A stretch of DNA of 64,000 nucleotides from Lederbergia citri (GCF_018343625.1 NZ_JAGYPG010000003.1:625003-689002), one strand, 5' to 3'. Numbered from the stretch's first letter, positions 1 to 8,811 are shown. A program made the numbers and translations. Notes: generated from the sequence alone by a model not told the origin.

Positions 1-1271
1 TGCTCGCAGCATGCGGTGGAAACCAAACTGCAGACGAGCCGGCTGAACCAGCAGAAAACAATGATCCTCCAGCAGAAAAACCGGCTGACAAAGAAGATGA
101 AAAAGCATCATTAGAAATTTTTAGTTGGTGGACTGGGGCGGGTGAAGAAGAAGGTTTACTTGCATTAATCGATGTTTTTAATGAAAAGCATCCTGAAATC
201 GAGGTTATTAATGCTGCCGTAGCGGGTGGTGCGGGAACTAATGCAAAAGCAGTGTTAGTTAGTAGAATGCAAGGCGGAGATCCACCATCAACCTTCCAAG
301 TTCATGGTGGCGCGGAATTGAATGAGAGCTGGGTTGCAGCTGGGAAAATGACACCTTTAAATGATTTCTTTGATGCGGAAGGATTAAATGATAAGTTCCC
401 ACAAGAGCTTATTGACTTAGTAAGTAAAGACGGAAATATTTACTCTGTCCCGGTAAACATTCACCGTGGAAATGTTCTTTGGTACAACCAAAAAGTGTTT
501 GATGATTTAAATCTTAAAGCTCCAACTACTTTTGATGAGTTTTTCAAAGTAGCTGATACGTTAAAGAAAAATGGAATCACTCCATTGGCATTTGGAGATA
601 AAGAAGCTTGGACAGCTACTCATTTATATGAAACTGTCCTACTAGGTCATTTGGGTGCAGCAGAGTATGGAAAGCTATGGACAGGCGATTTGTCATTTGA
701 TGATGCAAAAGTAAAAGAGGCAACTGAAATTTTTGCGAAAATGCTCGATTATGTAAATGAGGATCATAGTGCACGAAATTGGCAGGATGCTTCTCAGCTT
801 GTTGCTGATGGGGAAGCGGCCATGAACGTAATGGGTGACTGGGCGAAAGGATATTTTGACGGACGTGGTTTAAAAGTTGGAACAGACTATGGATGGGCGC
901 CAACACCTAGTAGTGGTGGAATGTTTGTAGTGATAACAGATACGTTCGGATTGCCAAACGAAATAGATAATCCAGAGACAGTTAAAGAGTTTTTATCCGT
1001 TCTTGCATCGGTTGAAGGGCAGGATGCTTTTAATCCGAAGAAAGGATCCATCCCTGCACGTGTTGATGCAGATGCTTCTAAGTACGATGAGTACGGAAAA
1101 GCGGCGATGGAAGATTTTAAAACCAATGATTTAGGACCAAGTCTGGCACATGGCTCAGCAGCAAATGAAGGATTTGTAACGAAAGTAAATGATGCAATGG
1201 TCATGTTCGTAACGCAAAAGAATGTTGATCATTTTATTGAACAATTAGTCGCTGCAGCAAAAGAACTTTAA
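1..1271 (+). CDS. Sugar ABC transporter substrate-binding lipoprotein (partial, 5' end missing)
   Basis: Extracellular solute-binding protein of a CUT1 sugar importer, cut by the window edge; the frame is open from base 3. The first codons read L-A-A-C, a lipobox with the lipidated Cys at bases 12-14, so only the signal peptide start is missing. An acidic/Pro-rich linker follows, then the mature fold beginning EIFSWWTGAGEEEGL. The blocks AAVAGGAGTNAKAVL, MQGGDPPSTFQVHGG, SVPVNIHRGNVLWY and MNVMGDWAKGY are those of the Thermus glucose/galactose-binding protein and Pseudomonas GtsA type, so glucose, galactose or mannose is the inferred ligand. About 422 residues are visible, normal for the family. 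Two permease genes follow; no ATPase lies nearby, so a shared MsmX-type ATPase is probably used. Confidence 0.9.
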   Translation, partial: LAACGGNQTADEPAEPAENNDPPAEKPADKEDEKASLEIFSWWTGAGEEEGLLALIDVFNEKHPEIEVINAAVAGGAGTNAKAVLVSRMQGGDPPSTFQVHGGAELNESWVAAGKMTPLNDFFDAEGLNDKFPQELIDLVSKDGNIYSVPVNIHRGNVLWYNQKVFDDLNLKAPTTFDEFFKVADTLKKNGITPLAFGDKEAWTATHLYETVLLGHLGAAEYGKLWTGDLSFDDAKVKEATEIFAKMLDYVNEDHSARNWQDASQLVADGEAAMNVMGDWAKGYFDGRGLKVGTDYGWAPTPSSGGMFVVITDTFGLPNEIDNPETVKEFLSVLASVEGQDAFNPKKGSIPARVDADASKYDEYGKAAMEDFKTNDLGPSLAHGSAANEGFVTKVNDAMVMFVTQKNVDHFIEQLVAAAKEL

Positions 1272-1284
1272 AGTGTAACAACGA

Positions 1285-1318
1285 GGAAGGGAAGAATTAC
1301 TCTTCCCTTCCTTTCTAT
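1285..1318 (+). terminator. Stem-loop between binding-protein and permease genes
   Basis: An 11-bp perfect stem (GGAAGGGAAGA at 1285-1295, TCTTCCCTTCC at 1301-1311) with a 5-nt loop is followed by TTTCTATT. Such hairpins often sit after the binding-protein gene of importer operons, where they act as partial terminators or protect the upstream mRNA. That role is inferred. Confidence 0.6.
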
Positions 1319-1339
1319 TACATAGAGGAGATGGTTGCG

Positions 1340-2311
1340 ATGAATGTCAATAAAGAGATCAGTAGGAACATTTCCATCCCAATAAGAAGGACGCCAAAGA
1401 AAAAAATAACAACAGATCGTATTCTATCTTTTTTATTTATCTTGCCTTCCATTATTTTAATCGCTATTTTTGTTTACGGTTTTATTGGGTGGAGTGGATA
1501 TGTTTCACTAAGCAATTGGAATTCAATTGTAAAAGATTTATCATTTGCAGGATTAAAAAACTATGTTTATTTATTTGATAATTTCAGGTTCCAGGCCGAT
1601 TTACGTAATACGTTTTTCTTTACGATTCTCTTTATTGGGGCAGTTATTGTCCTCGGTCAATTTCTCGCTATTTTAATAGATCAAAATATTAAAGGTGAAT
1701 CTTTATTTCGCAACATCTTTTTCTTTCCAATGTCCTTATCTTTTATCGTAACCGGAGTTGTGTGGCAATGGTTATTGAATCCGACGACGGGAGTTAATAT
1801 ATTTTTACAAAAGTTCGGTATAAAGCCGATGTGGTATGTGGATACAACAATCATCCCAGCATGGAAATGGGGGCAAATTGATTTTGGAATCCCGGTAGCG
1901 ATTATTGCCCTTGTCATTGCTGCCACATGGCAATTGACGGGATTTGCTTTGGCGATGTATTTGGCTGGATTGAGGGCGATTCCTGAAGACATACGGGAAG
2001 CGGCTCGTGTCGATGGAGCGACGGAATTTCAGTTATATCGGAAGGTCATTTTTCCTTTATTAGCACCGATTACTGTCAGCGTCATCATTATTATGGCACA
2101 TATCTCTTTGAAAATATTTGATTTAGTTTATGCGATGACAGGGTCTGGTGCGGGCTTCGTAACGGATGTTCCTGGAACATTTATGTTTGAAACGACCTTT
2201 AGGGGCAATTATTATGCGAATGGATCTGCGATTTCCATTATTATGCTGCTGTCGGTAGCAATCTTTATCATTCCTTATTTAATTAAGAACCGCAGAGGTG
2301 ATATGTCATGA
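1340..2311 (+). CDS. Sugar ABC transporter permease, MalF/GtsB-like
   Basis: First membrane subunit of the sugar importer, 323 residues. A hydrophilic N-terminus is followed by about six membrane helices (first at FLFILPSIILIAIFVYGFIG). The cytoplasmic EAA loop, IREAARVDGATEFQLYRKVI, couples to the ATPase and is well conserved. An in-frame ATG at 1331 abuts the GAGGAG at 1325-1330, so the ATG at 1340, nine bases from that site, is the better start. The gene overlaps the second permease by ATGA. Specificity is set by the binding protein, which is of the glucose/galactose type. Confidence 0.9.
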   Translation: MNVNKEISRNISIPIRRTPKKKITTDRILSFLFILPSIILIAIFVYGFIGWSGYVSLSNWNSIVKDLSFAGLKNYVYLFDNFRFQADLRNTFFFTILFIGAVIVLGQFLAILIDQNIKGESLFRNIFFFPMSLSFIVTGVVWQWLLNPTTGVNIFLQKFGIKPMWYVDTTIIPAWKWGQIDFGIPVAIIALVIAATWQLTGFALAMYLAGLRAIPEDIREAARVDGATEFQLYRKVIFPLLAPITVSVIIIMAHISLKIFDLVYAMTGSGAGFVTDVPGTFMFETTFRGNYYANGSAISIIMLLSVAIFIIPYLIKNRRGDMS

Positions 2312-3132
2312 TAGTGAAGCGCATTAGTCTTAGAATGATTCTCTATCTTTTATTGATTCTATTAAGCTTGTTTTATATAATGCCGCTTTATGTCATGATT
2401 ATCACTAGCTTAAAGCCATTTGCAGAAGTGTCATTAGCTACAATGTGGAAGCTACCTTCTACAATGGATTTTTCGAGCTACAGCTTTGCCTTTAAAAAAT
2501 TGGCCCCAAACTTATTAAATAGTTTTTACCTCGTCATTCCTGCTACGATTTTGGCTGCCTTAATTGGATCAATGAATGGCTATGTATTATCAAAATGGAG
2601 GTTTAAAGGGTCGGAATGGGTGTTTACCGCTTTATTGTTTGGAATGTTTATTCCTTACCAAAGTATCCTCATCCCACTAATTGAGTTTTTAAGAAGTATT
2701 GGACTGTATAATAGTATACCTGGTTTAGTATTTGTGCACGTTGTGTACGGGATTCCTGTTACGACACTCATGTTTCGAAATTTTTATGCCAATATTCCAA
2801 CGGATCTTATCGAATCTGCCAAAATAGATGGAGGGGGATTTTTACGCATCTACTGGAACATCATGATTCCACTTTCCATTTCGGGATTCGTCGTCGTTGG
2901 GATTTGGCAGTTTACAAATATTTGGAATGAATTTTTATTTGCTGTCACAATCACGACAAATAAACAGCAACCTGTAATGGTCGCACTGCAAAATTTGTCT
3001 GGAAGTCAAATTGTAGAATGGAATGTACAGATGGCAGGTGCCCTGCTTGCAGCACTACCTACATTACTAGTTTATATTATTCTAGGGAAGTATTTTGTGA
3101 GAGGGTTGTTAGCCGGATCGGTGAAAGGGTAG
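2308..3132 (+). CDS. Sugar ABC transporter permease, MalG/GtsC-like
   Basis: Second membrane subunit of the importer, 274 residues, typical length. Six predicted membrane helices start with MILYLLLILLSLFYIMPLYV. The EAA loop reads LIESAKIDGGGFLRIYWNIM, with Ser in place of Glu-Ala in part of the motif. The start codon overlaps the previous stop (ATGA, 2308-2311), indicating translational coupling. The operon ends here; no ATPase gene follows, and the next 90 bases lead into the 51-bp hairpin array. Confidence 0.9.
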   Translation: MIVKRISLRMILYLLLILLSLFYIMPLYVMIITSLKPFAEVSLATMWKLPSTMDFSSYSFAFKKLAPNLLNSFYLVIPATILAALIGSMNGYVLSKWRFKGSEWVFTALLFGMFIPYQSILIPLIEFLRSIGLYNSIPGLVFVHVVYGIPVTTLMFRNFYANIPTDLIESAKIDGGGFLRIYWNIMIPLSISGFVVVGIWQFTNIWNEFLFAVTITTNKQQPVMVALQNLSGSQIVEWNVQMAGALLAALPTLLVYIILGKYFVRGLLAGSVKG

Positions 3133-3222
3133 TCTTAGAGGTAAAATAAAATTGCCTTTGAAACGTCATTTTTAGGTGTGTGCAGAAATTGAAATTGAAC
3201 CGATTGTAAAAGTTAGAGAGTC

Positions 3223-3860
3223 AGTCTCGAAATAGGTCCAATTGAGACTGAAGAAGAGTCTCGATCGGGTTCCAATTGGGACTGAACTCATTGAAAAATA
3301 GAAATTGAGCCTCGATTCGGTTCGGATCGGGACTGAACTCATTGAAAAATAGAAATTGAGTCTCGATTCGGTTCCAATCGGGACTGAAATCATTGAAAAA
3401 CGGAAATTGAGTCTCGATCCAGATTCAATCGAGACTGAAATCATTGAAAAGCAAAAATTGAGTCTCAATTCGGTTCCAATGGAGACTGAAATCATTGGAA
3501 AATAGAAATTGAGTCTCGATTCGGGTTCAATCGAGACTGAAATCATAGAAAAGCAGAAATTGAGTCTCGATCGGGTTCCAATCGGGACTGAAATCATTAA
3601 AAAATAGAAATTGAGTCTCGATCCGGGTTCAATTGGGACTGAAACTATTTAAAAATAGAAATTGCGTCTCGATCCGGGTTCAATCGAGACTGAAATCATT
3701 GGAAAATAGAAATTGCGTCTCGATCCGGTTTCAATCGAGACTGAAACTATTGAAAAATAGAAATTGCGTCTCGATCCGGGTTCAATCGAGACTAAAATCT
3801 TTAAAAAATTGAAATTGACTCTCGATTCGGTTCCACTCGAGACTAAACTCAATAAAAAAC
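3223..3860. repeat. Tandem array of 51-bp hairpin units
   Basis: Twelve contiguous units with an exact 51-bp period, their GTCTCGAT arms starting at 3258, 3309, 3360, 3411, 3462, 3513, 3564, 3615, 3666, 3717, 3768 and 3819, preceded by a degenerate copy near 3223. Each unit is an inverted repeat (GTCTCGAT, 9-nt loop, ATCGAGAC) plus a conserved A-rich spacer of about 26 nt. Units at 3411, 3513, 3666, 3717 and 3768 have perfect 8-bp arms. Because 51 is a multiple of three, long minus-strand frames run through the array, but they merely translate the repeat. It lies between convergent operons. Confidence 0.95.
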
Positions 3861-3897
3861 AGTAGGTCTCGATTTACACACTCGATCGAGACCTACT
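3855..3897 (-). terminator. Intrinsic terminator of fnr
   Basis: Perfect 13-bp stem (3861-3873 with 3885-3897, loop 11 nt). Read on the minus strand it is followed by GTTTTTTATT, a standard Rho-independent terminator just after the fnr stop codon. Its inner stem, GTCTCGAT/ATCGAGAC, is the same as the stem of the adjacent 51-bp repeat units. Confidence 0.85.
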
Positions 3898-3904
3898 TCC
3901 ATTA

Positions 3905-4582
3905 TTAATCAATCTTACATATTTCAATTGGACATATTTCGCAGTGGTTTTCTTCCCTTAAATAATCCAAATCATGAATAAGAATTTTTCCATCCTGCAT
4001 TGAAAGTTTTGCATCCTTTTTCAAGCTACTTAACATTCGATTGACAACCTCGCGAGTCATGCCACAAAAGTTGGCAAGCTCTTGATTAGTAAGTGATAAA
4101 TCTACCAGAATGCCATCTTCTTTTTCAATCCCGTAACTGTTCGCTAAACGGATTAATGTTGAATATAAAGCACCTTTTTTCCCATGTAAAATAAGGTCAC
4201 GAAATTTCGACTGCATTTTTTTATGATGGAGGCTCATCATTTTCATAAATTCAACATTTAGGCTTGGCTTTAGAAGAAGGTTTTCTTCCAGAATGTCCTT
4301 TTTGATTTTAGCGCAGACACTGTCCTCGATTGCCCGAGCATGGACGGCATATAAGGCAGTATCGGAGTATAGTGAAATTTCATATATAAAATCACCCTCG
4401 CTAAAAATCTGAAAGGCAATCTCACGTCCGTCAGGCGTTACCTTGCCGATTCGAATTTTTCCCGAGCGGATGTAATATATCCCATCAGCAAGATCGCCTT
4501 CTTGAAATAAATACGCATCTTTTTTTAATTCAATTTCTTTATGGACAAGTGTTAGAAGACCTTCCAAGTCGGAGGATTTCAT
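3905..4582 (-). CDS. fnr: Anaerobic regulator Fnr (Crp/Fnr family)
   Basis: Oxygen-responsive transcription factor, 225 residues from the start chosen here. An N-terminal cyclic-nucleotide-binding-type beta-roll is followed by a dimer helix and an HTH with recognition region LTNQELANFCGMTREVVNRM. The C-terminus ends CEICPIEIC, i.e. Cys-X2-Cys-X4-Cys, the spacing used by Bacillus subtilis Fnr to hold its [4Fe-4S] cluster; the segment RDLILHGKKGALYSTLIRL, which holds the fourth (Asp) ligand in that protein, is also present. The ATG at 4582 has AAGGGTGA 5 nt upstream; an ATG at 4624 would overlap the upstream gene by 38 bp. It follows the VOC gene by 4 nt, so the two are co-transcribed. Confidence 0.92.
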   Translation of the reverse strand: MKSSDLEGLLTLVHKEIELKKDAYLFQEGDLADGIYYIRSGKIRIGKVTPDGREIAFQIFSEGDFIYEISLYSDTALYAVHARAIEDSVCAKIKKDILEENLLLKPSLNVEFMKMMSLHHKKMQSKFRDLILHGKKGALYSTLIRLANSYGIEKEDGILVDLSLTNQELANFCGMTREVVNRMLSSLKKDAKLSMQDGKILIHDLDYLREENHCEICPIEICKID

Positions 4583-4586
4583 ACGA

Positions 4587-5249
4587 TCACCCTTCATTAA
4601 AGTAGGAGATTTCTCCTTCTTCATTTATATGGATTTTGCGTTCATCTTTAAAAATAATCTCTAAAGGATGTGTTTCGCTAATCTTTTTAGAAAAATACCA
4701 GCGGCGTCCAGGTGGAACAAGGACGATAAATGTATCCCCCTTGCCTAGAAAATTTAATTCATCAGGCACGATATTCGAGCTTCCAAACAGCGGTATGCCA
4801 AAATCCTGTAATTCCTCTCCTACAAGTGCGACATTCGGTGTGGTAATACTGACTTCACTTATATTTAGGAAGGAAGCAACTGATAAATCTCCAAATAAAT
4901 CTTTCTTTCTCCGTCCAATCAATTCAATCACATTTCCGGCGGGGTCTTCAAAATACATAGAATCCGCATCAAAACTTCGAAAATATACTTCATTTCTACC
5001 ATTTTCTCTGTTTAAGATAATCCTATTCTGTATCCAGTCTTTCATCATTGAAAACTGATTTCCTGGTATATTAATGGCAAAATGATAAAATGCATTTCGA
5101 TTCGATTGTTTAAAAACAATGCTTGACTCGCCAATCTGTACAGTGAACTTTTCATTTGTAGCTTCTACAATGTTAAGTTCTAGTACATTCCCATAAAATC
5201 GTTTTAGTGCCTTTAATTTATCTGTATAGAACGTGACGGATTTGAACAT
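4587..5249 (-). CDS. VOC-superfamily (glyoxalase/dioxygenase fold) protein
   Basis: Protein of 220 residues with two vicinal-oxygen-chelate modules. The N-terminal half, FKSVTFYTDKLKALKRFYGNVL, and the block MYFEDPAGNVIELIGR are typical; the Glu in the latter is a usual metal ligand. The second module, around SEVSITTPNVALVGEEL, is shorter. No substrate can be assigned; dioxygenase, lyase or antibiotic-binding members all exist. The start at 5249 follows GGGTGATGAA; the frame is open further upstream to 5297 but without a ribosome site. First gene of an operon with fnr. Confidence 0.7.
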   Translation of the reverse strand: MFKSVTFYTDKLKALKRFYGNVLELNIVEATNEKFTVQIGESSIVFKQSNRNAFYHFAINIPGNQFSMMKDWIQNRIILNRENGRNEVYFRSFDADSMYFEDPAGNVIELIGRRKKDLFGDLSVASFLNISEVSITTPNVALVGEELQDFGIPLFGSSNIVPDELNFLGKGDTFIVLVPPGRRWYFSKKISETHPLEIIFKDERKIHINEEGEISYFNEG

Positions 5250-5344
5250 TTCATCACCCACGCAATTTTTCTTTATTTTGCTGCGGCATCTAAACATGCG
5301 GCCACCGCTTTTCTTCCATTATATCATTATTGATTCTGATTTAT

Positions 5345-5374
5345 ATGACAAATGTCATCTTATTTTCATGACAT
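5345..5374. promoter_or_regulatory. Alternating ATGACA/TGTCAT half-sites, candidate operator
   Basis: ATGACA-AA-TGTCAT at 5345-5358 is a 14-bp inverted repeat. A third half-site, ATGACA at about 5368, makes a second palindrome with the preceding TGTCAT. It lies between the divergent VOC-fnr and ABC/two-component operons and could bind the NarL-type regulator encoded at 8200. No experimental support is visible here. Confidence 0.45.
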
Positions 5375-5441
5375 TACTTACTGATGTTCCTATTTGAAAA
5401 TTTATAGAATTAGGTTAAAGAATGAAGAGGGAGAGGTTCGA

Positions 5442-6344
5442 ATGGAACAAGTAGTTGAAATTAAAAGCTTAACAAAAACGTTTAAAGATAAAAATGCTGT
5501 AACGGATGTTTCTTTTTCAATCAAGCGCGGTGAAGTTGTTGCAATTCTTGGACCAAATGGTGCGGGGAAAACAACGACGATGTCAATGATGCTCGGTTTA
5601 ATGAGCCCGACGAAGGGCAACGTAAAATTATTTGGCGAGGATGCCAATGCCAAACATGTTCGTGAAAAAACCGGAGTCATGCTACAGGAAGTAAGCATTA
5701 TGGATGGACTTAAAGTGAAAGAAATCATTTCTCTTATTCGTCAATATTATCCTAATCCTTATTCCTTGGATTATCTCACTCAAATAACAGGACTTAATCA
5801 AGATGATTTGAAAAAGAGGACCGAGAAGCTTTCAGGTGGGCAAAAACGAAGAGTCGGTTTTGCACTCGCAGTTGCCGGAAATCCAGATTTATTATTTTTT
5901 GATGAACCGACAGTAGGAATGGATATATCGGCTCGAAAGCTGTTTTGGAAAACGGTAAAGGATCTGGCAAATCAAGGGAAAACGATCATTTTTTCAACCC
6001 ATTATTTACAGGAGGCAGATGACGTCGCCACTCGCATCTTACTTTTTAAAGAAGGAACAATTATTGCTGATGGAACACCAGATGAAATTAAAAAAACTAT
6101 ATCGAAGCAATCTGTTTCTTTTATAACAAATGATGTTATTCCAAGAAAAATGTTCCTCGAACAATCTTTTGTAACAGACATGTATGGAAAAGACGGAAGA
6201 ATCCATATTGTTACGGAAGACACAGATTTAGTCCTTGCTAAAATTTTCGAACTAAAAATAAAGGTGAACGACATCCGTGTAGAAAAAGGAAGACTCGATG
6301 AAGCATTTGAACAACTAACTGGTGAACATAAGGAGGTTATATAA
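5442..6344 (+). CDS. ABC transporter ATP-binding protein (YvfR-like)
   Basis: ATPase of a two-component ABC-2 (DrrA-type) exporter, 300 residues. Walker A GPNGAGKTTT, signature LSGGQKRR, Walker B LLFFDEP and the switch His in IIFSTHYLQEAD are all present. The C-terminal extension of about 90 residues is typical of antibiotic-type exporters. The ATG at 5442 has AGAGGGAGAGG just upstream, which rules out the ATG at 5394. The order ATPase-permease-kinase-regulator and the lengths match B. subtilis yvfRSTU. Substrate unknown, probably a membrane-active compound or lipid. Confidence 0.9.
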   Translation: MEQVVEIKSLTKTFKDKNAVTDVSFSIKRGEVVAILGPNGAGKTTTMSMMLGLMSPTKGNVKLFGEDANAKHVREKTGVMLQEVSIMDGLKVKEIISLIRQYYPNPYSLDYLTQITGLNQDDLKKRTEKLSGGQKRRVGFALAVAGNPDLLFFDEPTVGMDISARKLFWKTVKDLANQGKTIIFSTHYLQEADDVATRILLFKEGTIIADGTPDEIKKTISKQSVSFITNDVIPRKMFLEQSFVTDMYGKDGRIHIVTEDTDLVLAKIFELKIKVNDIRVEKGRLDEAFEQLTGEHKEVI

Positions 6345-7082
6345 ATGAAAGTGATTATCCATCAATGTAAAGCTGAAATTTTACGCATGTTTCGAAATCC
6401 ATATTATATTTTTTGGTCTCTATTTATGCCAATCGTATTTTATGTTGTTTTTACAAAAATAGTAAATATCCAGGTGCCGGATAAAAAAGTTTGGGATGCT
6501 CATTATTTAATGTCAATGACCACGTTTAGTGTTATGGGAAGTGCCATTATGACAATGGGAATCCGGATTGTGCAAGAGCGTAAGGAAGGGTGGACTACTT
6601 TTATTAAAACAACGCCACTTTCTGGTTCTGTGTATTTTTTGGCGAAAATGATGGGGCAAACAGTTGTACATCTTTTTTCTGTGATCATCATTTTCATTGC
6701 CGGAATATTGATTAATGGCGTATCATTGCCGGTTCATGTCTGGTTTTTGAGCGGAGCTTGGATTCTTCTTGGATCATTGCCATTTCTAGGGCTTGGCGCA
6801 TTGGTCGGAACGATGAAAAGAGTTGACACAGCAACAGGTGTGAGTAATTTTGTTTATATGCTACTCGCTATCAGCGGCGGGATGTGGATGCCGATGGATA
6901 TTTTGCCAAAGATGGTTCAAAGAGTGGGAAGTTGGCTTCCATCGTATAATTTTGGCAATGGTGCATGGGAAATTATTCGTGGACATTCCCCTGAATTGAA
7001 AAATTTTGTGATTCTAGCAGCCTACCTTTTTGTATTCATGGTATTATCGACTTATATAAGAAGGAAACAGGAAGCGGTGTAA
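6345..7082 (+). CDS. ABC-2 type transporter permease (YvfS-like)
   Basis: Membrane subunit of the exporter, 245 residues with about six helices. An amphipathic N-terminus, ILRMFRNPYYIFWSLFMPIVF, leads into the first helix as in ABC2_membrane proteins. It begins on the base after the stop codon of the ATPase gene and has GGAGGTTATATAA as ribosome site. It probably forms a dimer with two ATPase subunits. Matches YvfS in length and position. Confidence 0.88.
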   Translation: MKVIIHQCKAEILRMFRNPYYIFWSLFMPIVFYVVFTKIVNIQVPDKKVWDAHYLMSMTTFSVMGSAIMTMGIRIVQERKEGWTTFIKTTPLSGSVYFLAKMMGQTVVHLFSVIIIFIAGILINGVSLPVHVWFLSGAWILLGSLPFLGLGALVGTMKRVDTATGVSNFVYMLLAISGGMWMPMDILPKMVQRVGSWLPSYNFGNGAWEIIRGHSPELKNFVILAAYLFVFMVLSTYIRRKQEAV

Positions 7083-7085
7083 TCG

Positions 7086-8228
7086 TTGAAGAAGTTTCAT
7101 TTTTTTCCTAAAAGGTACGGTGTTTTTCCATATATATTTTTGATTTATTTGGTTCTCCCAGTTTTTTACGTTAGAGAAGAACAAGGTCTTAAAGCAGTAA
7201 TTGGCTATGCTCTAATACTGCTTTTCCTTGTTACGTATCGCCAGTTATATTTTTTAATTCCTTTTAAAAAGATCTCTATTTGGCTTGTATTACAAACTGT
7301 TATTCTTGTTATTCTTAGTATTTGGTACAGTCCTTACAATATGTTTATGGGTTTTTTTACTGCCAATTTTATTGGCTGGTTTCTGGATAAAAAACTATTT
7401 AAAACGGCACTCATTTCATTCGGAATAATACTTGCTTCACCCATATTATTTGTGATATTACAAGGACAATTATCTAACATTTATTTCTTTTTTCCTTTTT
7501 TGATAGTAATGCTTGCTACTCCTTTTGGCATTCGTTCGATGAATACAAGGATGGAATTGGAGAAAAAGCTCGATCAGGCAAATCAACAAATAAGGGATTT
7601 AATTAAACGAGAGGAAAGAGTTCGAATAGCAAGAGATTTGCACGATACACTTGGACATACGCTATCACTCATCACACTTCAAAGTCAGCTCGTACAGAGA
7701 CTTACGGAGAAAGACCCTATACGGGCGAAACAAGAGGCAAAGGAAATCGAATCGAGCTCTCGTTCAGCACTCCGCCAGGTTAGAGAACTCGTATCCGAAA
7801 TGCGTTCTATTACGATTGCTGAAGAAATAGCAGAGATGAAGCAAATTTTAACAGCTGCGGGAATTGAATTTCATGTTACTGGCCAAAAGGATTTTACTTA
7901 TATTCCCTTGCTTCAGCAAAATATTATTGGGATGTGCCTTCGAGAGGCTGGAACAAATATTGTGAAGCACAGTCAAGCAAAAAATTGCACGGTATTATTC
8001 GAAGAGTCTGGAGGATTTCTTACGATTTCCGTGAAGGATGATGGAGTTGGGATATTGGAAGGACAAGAAAGTGGAAATGGATTAAAAGGAATGAATGAGC
8101 GCCTGGCGTTAATTGATGGAACTCTTAAGATTCATTCAAAAAAGGGGACGGCGCTCACGATAAATGTGCCGATTATTAAAAAGCAAGCTGAGGTGAATAA
8201 TGCTCATGATACGCATCGTCATTGCTGA
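7086..8228 (+). CDS. Sensor histidine kinase (YvfT/DesK-like)
   Basis: Membrane histidine kinase, 380 residues. Four to five N-terminal helices (residues about 10-150) are followed by a short coiled coil and a HisKA_3 dimerisation domain. The phospho-acceptor lies in RIARDLHDTLGH near residue 184. The HATPase domain has N-box LREAGTNIVKH near 287 and DDGVGI and GNGLKGM motifs. Start codon is TTG, 3 nt after the permease stop. There is little extracytoplasmic sequence, so it probably senses the membrane or its transporter, as DesK- and LnrJ-type kinases do. Overlaps the regulator gene by 29 bp. Confidence 0.9.
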   Translation: MKKFHFFPKRYGVFPYIFLIYLVLPVFYVREEQGLKAVIGYALILLFLVTYRQLYFLIPFKKISIWLVLQTVILVILSIWYSPYNMFMGFFTANFIGWFLDKKLFKTALISFGIILASPILFVILQGQLSNIYFFFPFLIVMLATPFGIRSMNTRMELEKKLDQANQQIRDLIKREERVRIARDLHDTLGHTLSLITLQSQLVQRLTEKDPIRAKQEAKEIESSSRSALRQVRELVSEMRSITIAEEIAEMKQILTAAGIEFHVTGQKDFTYIPLLQQNIIGMCLREAGTNIVKHSQAKNCTVLFEESGGFLTISVKDDGVGILEGQESGNGLKGMNERLALIDGTLKIHSKKGTALTINVPIIKKQAEVNNAHDTHRHC

Positions 8229-8808
8229 GGATCAACGAATATTAAGGGGAGCACTTGGAGCATTGCTAGATTTTGAAGATGATTTAGAAGTGGTGGGCCA
8301 AGCAGAAAATGGAGAGGAAGCATTAAAGCTTGTAAAAGAGCTTAATCCTGATATTTGCATTATGGATATCGAGATGCCTCTAAAAAGTGGGCTGGAAGTG
8401 GCAAGTGAATTAAAACAATTAAAATCTCCAGCCAAGGTTATTATATTGACCACCTTTGCACGACCTGGTTATTTCGAAAGAGCCATGAAAGCGGGTGTCC
8501 ACGGATATTTATTAAAGGACGGATCCATTGATGAGCTAGCCGGTGCAATCCGTAAAGTCATGGAAGGTAAAAGAGAATATGCACTTGAATTAATGATGAA
8601 TTCCTATAACGAAGATAACCCCTTAACTGAACGTGAACAAGAGATTTTAAAATTAGCGGCTGCAGGAAAAACGGGAAAAGAAATATCTGAGACACTATTC
8701 CTATCCCAAGGGACAGTCCGAAACTATATGTCCGAAATTCTTCAAAAGCTGGATTCTAAGAATAAGATAGAAGCAATATCCGTTGCCCAAGAGAAGGGCT
8801 GGATATAA
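8200..8808 (+). CDS. NarL/FixJ-family response regulator (YvfU/DesR-like)
   Basis: Two-domain response regulator, 202 residues. The receiver domain (about 1-120) has acidic residues IAEDQ at the start, phospho-acceptor Asp56 in CIMDIEMP and the switch Lys in YLLKDGS. A LuxR-type HTH occupies about 137-200 (LTEREQEILKLAAAGKTGKEI). The ATG at 8200 has GAGGTG upstream; a second in-frame ATG lies two codons later. The gene is the last of the exporter operon and probably controls it; the ATGACA/TGTCAT palindrome at 5345 is a candidate site. Confidence 0.92.
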   Translation: MLMIRIVIAEDQRILRGALGALLDFEDDLEVVGQAENGEEALKLVKELNPDICIMDIEMPLKSGLEVASELKQLKSPAKVIILTTFARPGYFERAMKAGVHGYLLKDGSIDELAGAIRKVMEGKREYALELMMNSYNEDNPLTEREQEILKLAAAGKTGKEISETLFLSQGTVRNYMSEILQKLDSKNKIEAISVAQEKGWI

Positions 8809-8811
8809 GAA

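Noticed and set aside
3172..3597. Minus-strand 141-residue open frame (and a 67-residue one at 3649-3852) with 17-residue repeats
   Set aside because: They only translate the 51-bp hairpin repeat, whose length is a multiple of three; no ribosome site and the conserved unit is a palindrome, not a protein motif.
3223..3860. CRISPR array
   Set aside because: The units are contiguous, the parts between stems are conserved rather than unique, and no cas genes are present.
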